Assembly: GCA_934178555.1 (NCBI GenBank)
Contig: CAKPQL010000004.1
Span: 28,467-92,466 of the forward strand
DNA: 64,000 bases
Reading direction: 5' to 3'
Origin: an uncultured Clostridia bacterium
GTDB lineage: Bacteria > Bacillota > Clostridia > TANB77 > CAG-508
Shown: one piece after another, positions 62,433 to 64,000 of the stretch
How the letters are laid out: each line of letters begins with the position of its first letter
How positions within the stretch are numbered: position 1 is the stretch's first letter
Translations under genes and position numbers: made by a program
Notes under the pieces: model-generated
What the model was told of the DNA's origin: nothing
The model's input: the letters and a program-made list of their open reading frames with translations, nothing else
The model's database searches: none

Positions 62433-64000
62433 TTATGCTCTTGGATATTTAATTGCTGCTTGTGCTGCTGCTAATCTTGCGATTGGAACTCTAAATGGTG
62501 AACAAGATACATATGTTAAACCAACTTTATGGCAGAATTCTACAGAAGATGGATCTCCACCATGCTCTCCACATATTCCAAGTTTAATATCTGGTCTTGT
62601 TTGTCTTCCTAATTTAGCTGCCATTTCAACTAATTTTCCAACACCAGTTTGATCTAATTTAGCAAATGGATCTGATTCATATATTTTCTTATCATAGTAA
62701 TCACCTAAGAACTTACCAGCATCATCACGGCTAAATCCAAATGTCATTTGTGTTAAGTCATTTGTACCAAATGAGAAGAATTCAGCTTCTTTTGCTATTT
62801 CGTCTGCTGTTAAAGCTGCTCTTGGTATTTCTATCATTGTACCAACATGATATTCTAATGTAACACCATTTTCAGCAATTACTGCATCTGCTGTTTTGCA
62901 AACTATATCTTTTACATATTTTAACTCTTTAACTTCTCCAACTAATGGAATCATTATTTCTGGAACTACATTCATTCCTTCTTTGTTTACATTTATTGCA
63001 GCTTCTATAACAGCTCTTGTTTGCATTTCTGCAATTTCAGGATATGTTACAGCAAGACGGCATCCACGATGTCCCATCATTGGGTTGAATTCATGTAATC
63101 CTTCTACAATATTCTTTAATTCTTCAAATGTTAATCCCATTTCTTTAGCTAAAGCTTCTATATCAGCATCTTCGTGTGGAACGAATTCATGTAAAGGTGG
63201 ATCTAAGAATCTAATTGTTACTGGGTAACCTTTCATTTCTCTATATAATCCTTCAAAATCTCCTCTTTGCATTGGTAATATTTTAGCTAAAGCTTTTGCT
63301 CTTTGTTCAGGTGTTTTAGAAACTATCATTTCTCTAATAGCAGCTATTCTATCTGGTGCAAAGAACATATGCTCTGTTCTACATAATCCTATACCTTCAG
63401 CTCCAAAATTATATGCATGTTTAGCATCTAATGGAGTATCAGCATTTGTTCTAACTTTTAATTGTCTATATTTATCTGCCCATCCCATTAATGTTGCAAA
63501 GTTTCCAGAAACTGTTGCATCAACTGTTTCTATTTTTTCTCCATATACATTACCTGTAGAACCATCTAATGAAATATATTCACCTTCTGTTACTTTTCTT
63601 CCATCTGGGAATGTAAAGTATTTTTCTTCTTCATTTACAATTATGTCACCACATCCAGCAACACAGCAAGTACCCATACCACGAGCAACAACAGCTGCGT
63701 GTGATGTCATACCACCTCTAACTGTTAATACACCATTACATACAACCATTCCTTCGATATCTTCTGGTGATGTTTCAAGTCTTACTAATACTAAATCTTT
63801 TTCTCCTGCTTTGTGTAATTCAACAGCTCTATCTGCTGTAAATACTACTTTACCAGTAGCAGCTCCTGGAGATGCAGCCAAACCTTTTGCAACTACTTTT
63901 GCTGCTTTTAAAGCTGCAGCATCAAAGTTTGGATGTAATAATTGATCTAATTGTTTTGGTTCTACTCTTAATACTGCTTCTTTTTCATCTATCATTCCTT
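62433..64000 (-). CDS. ppdK: Pyruvate, phosphate dikinase, C-terminal part (runs off the window)
   Basis: The last about 522 codons of a protein that normally has about 875 residues. The catalytic histidine lies in the swivel domain motif GGMTSHAAVVARGMG. The PEP-binding domain follows with EGIGLCRTEHMFF, IRFLDPPLHEFVP, GHRGCRLAVTYPE, EIMIPLV, FSFGTNDLTQM and the C-terminal GICGEHGGDP with the catalytic cysteine. It interconverts pyruvate and PEP in glycolysis. The coding frame continues beyond base 64000 (an ATG at 63995 is internal). Its codon choice is more biased than its neighbours, as expected for a highly expressed gene. Confidence 0.97.
   Translation of the reverse strand, partial: GMIDEKEAVLRVEPKQLDQLLHPNFDAAALKAAKVVAKGLAASPGAATGKVVFTADRAVELHKAGEKDLVLVRLETSPEDIEGMVVCNGVLTVRGGMTSHAAVVARGMGTCCVAGCGDIIVNEEEKYFTFPDGRKVTEGEYISLDGSTGNVYGEKIETVDATVSGNFATLMGWADKYRQLKVRTNADTPLDAKHAYNFGAEGIGLCRTEHMFFAPDRIAAIREMIVSKTPEQRAKALAKILPMQRGDFEGLYREMKGYPVTIRFLDPPLHEFVPHEDADIEALAKEMGLTFEELKNIVEGLHEFNPMMGHRGCRLAVTYPEIAEMQTRAVIEAAINVNKEGMNVVPEIMIPLVGEVKELKYVKDIVCKTADAVIAENGVTLEYHVGTMIEIPRAALTADEIAKEAEFFSFGTNDLTQMTFGFSRDDAGKFLGDYYDKKIYESDPFAKLDQTGVGKLVEMAAKLGRQTRPDIKLGICGEHGGDPSSVEFCHKVGLTYVSCSPFRVPIARLAAAQAAIKYPRA

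Noticed and set aside
1..64000. tRNA, rRNA or CRISPR features
   Set aside because: No T-loop/acceptor patterns, rRNA stretches or regularly spaced repeats were found by eye; a covariance search would be needed to exclude small RNAs.

Overview
The window is AT-rich DNA from a spore-forming Clostridia-type Firmicute, probably an uncultured gut lineage. I infer this from the strong GGAGG ribosome sites, the spoIIA operon (spoIIAA-spoIIAB-sigF), spoIID/spoIIQ, spoVG, sleB and a pdaA-like gene, the asp23-amaP-nusB-xseA cluster, ireB-ruvX, and a T-box in front of aspS. It is chromosomal and mostly housekeeping. I see no rRNA, tRNA, CRISPR array or complete insertion sequence.

The most unusual feature is a recoding signal. 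Four conserved genes (rlmN, asd, priA, dapA) are each split by exactly one extra base, and in every case the extra base is a C directly before a glycine GGN codon. The old frame therefore reads CGG just before it runs into a stop. Skipping the C restores a full-length, family-consistent protein with glycine at the junction. The fourth base differs at every site (CGGG, CGGC, CGGA, CGGT) and none needs a homopolymer. In a by-eye pass through every CGG in the coding strands I found no other in-frame CGG in a native-looking gene, although out-of-frame CGG is common. The one exception is an orphan gene of different base composition at 36343-37548. This suggests that CGG is not an ordinary arginine codon here but a +1 frameshift site, or in effect a four-base glycine codon.

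Layout. 1-2.1 kb: rlmN-prpC-prkC (minus). 2.2-6.8 kb: a membrane glycosyltransferase, asd (plus), then lysC and truB (minus). 6.9-11.7 kb: ireB-ruvX-DUF1292, a GAF/degenerate GGDEF protein, a MinD-like ATPase with AT-hook-like repeats and a small membrane protein. 11.9-15.2 kb: a VTC-domain/DUF4956/surface-protein module and spoVG under a sigma-H promoter. 15.5-18.6 kb: murC, sleB and an Rpn-type nuclease gene. 18.9-28.7 kb: a long minus-strand run priA-def-fmt, then asp23-amaP-DUF2273-nusB-xseA-xseB-DUF212-fhs.

28.9-33.7 kb: a PspA/GIDE/membrane-protein cluster and aspS with its T-box. 33.9-39.6 kb: pdaA-like, two unrecognised genes, hemW and a shortened whiA. 39.6-52.6 kb: prmC, an LCP protein and a ten-gene capsule/exopolysaccharide cluster. 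52.8-56.5 kb: spoIIQ, spoIID, sigF, spoIIAB and spoIIAA; the spoIIA operon has a sigma-H promoter and carries a GC-rich repeat between spoIIAB and sigF. 56.8-59.0 kb: dapA, an HD-domain gene and dapB (plus). 59.0-64 kb: DUF4363/DUF421, a small holin-like membrane protein, a large exported protein and the 3' part of ppdK.

asd, lysC, dapA, dapB and murC together cover much of the route from aspartate to diaminopimelate and peptidoglycan, so two of the four recoded genes lie in one essential pathway.
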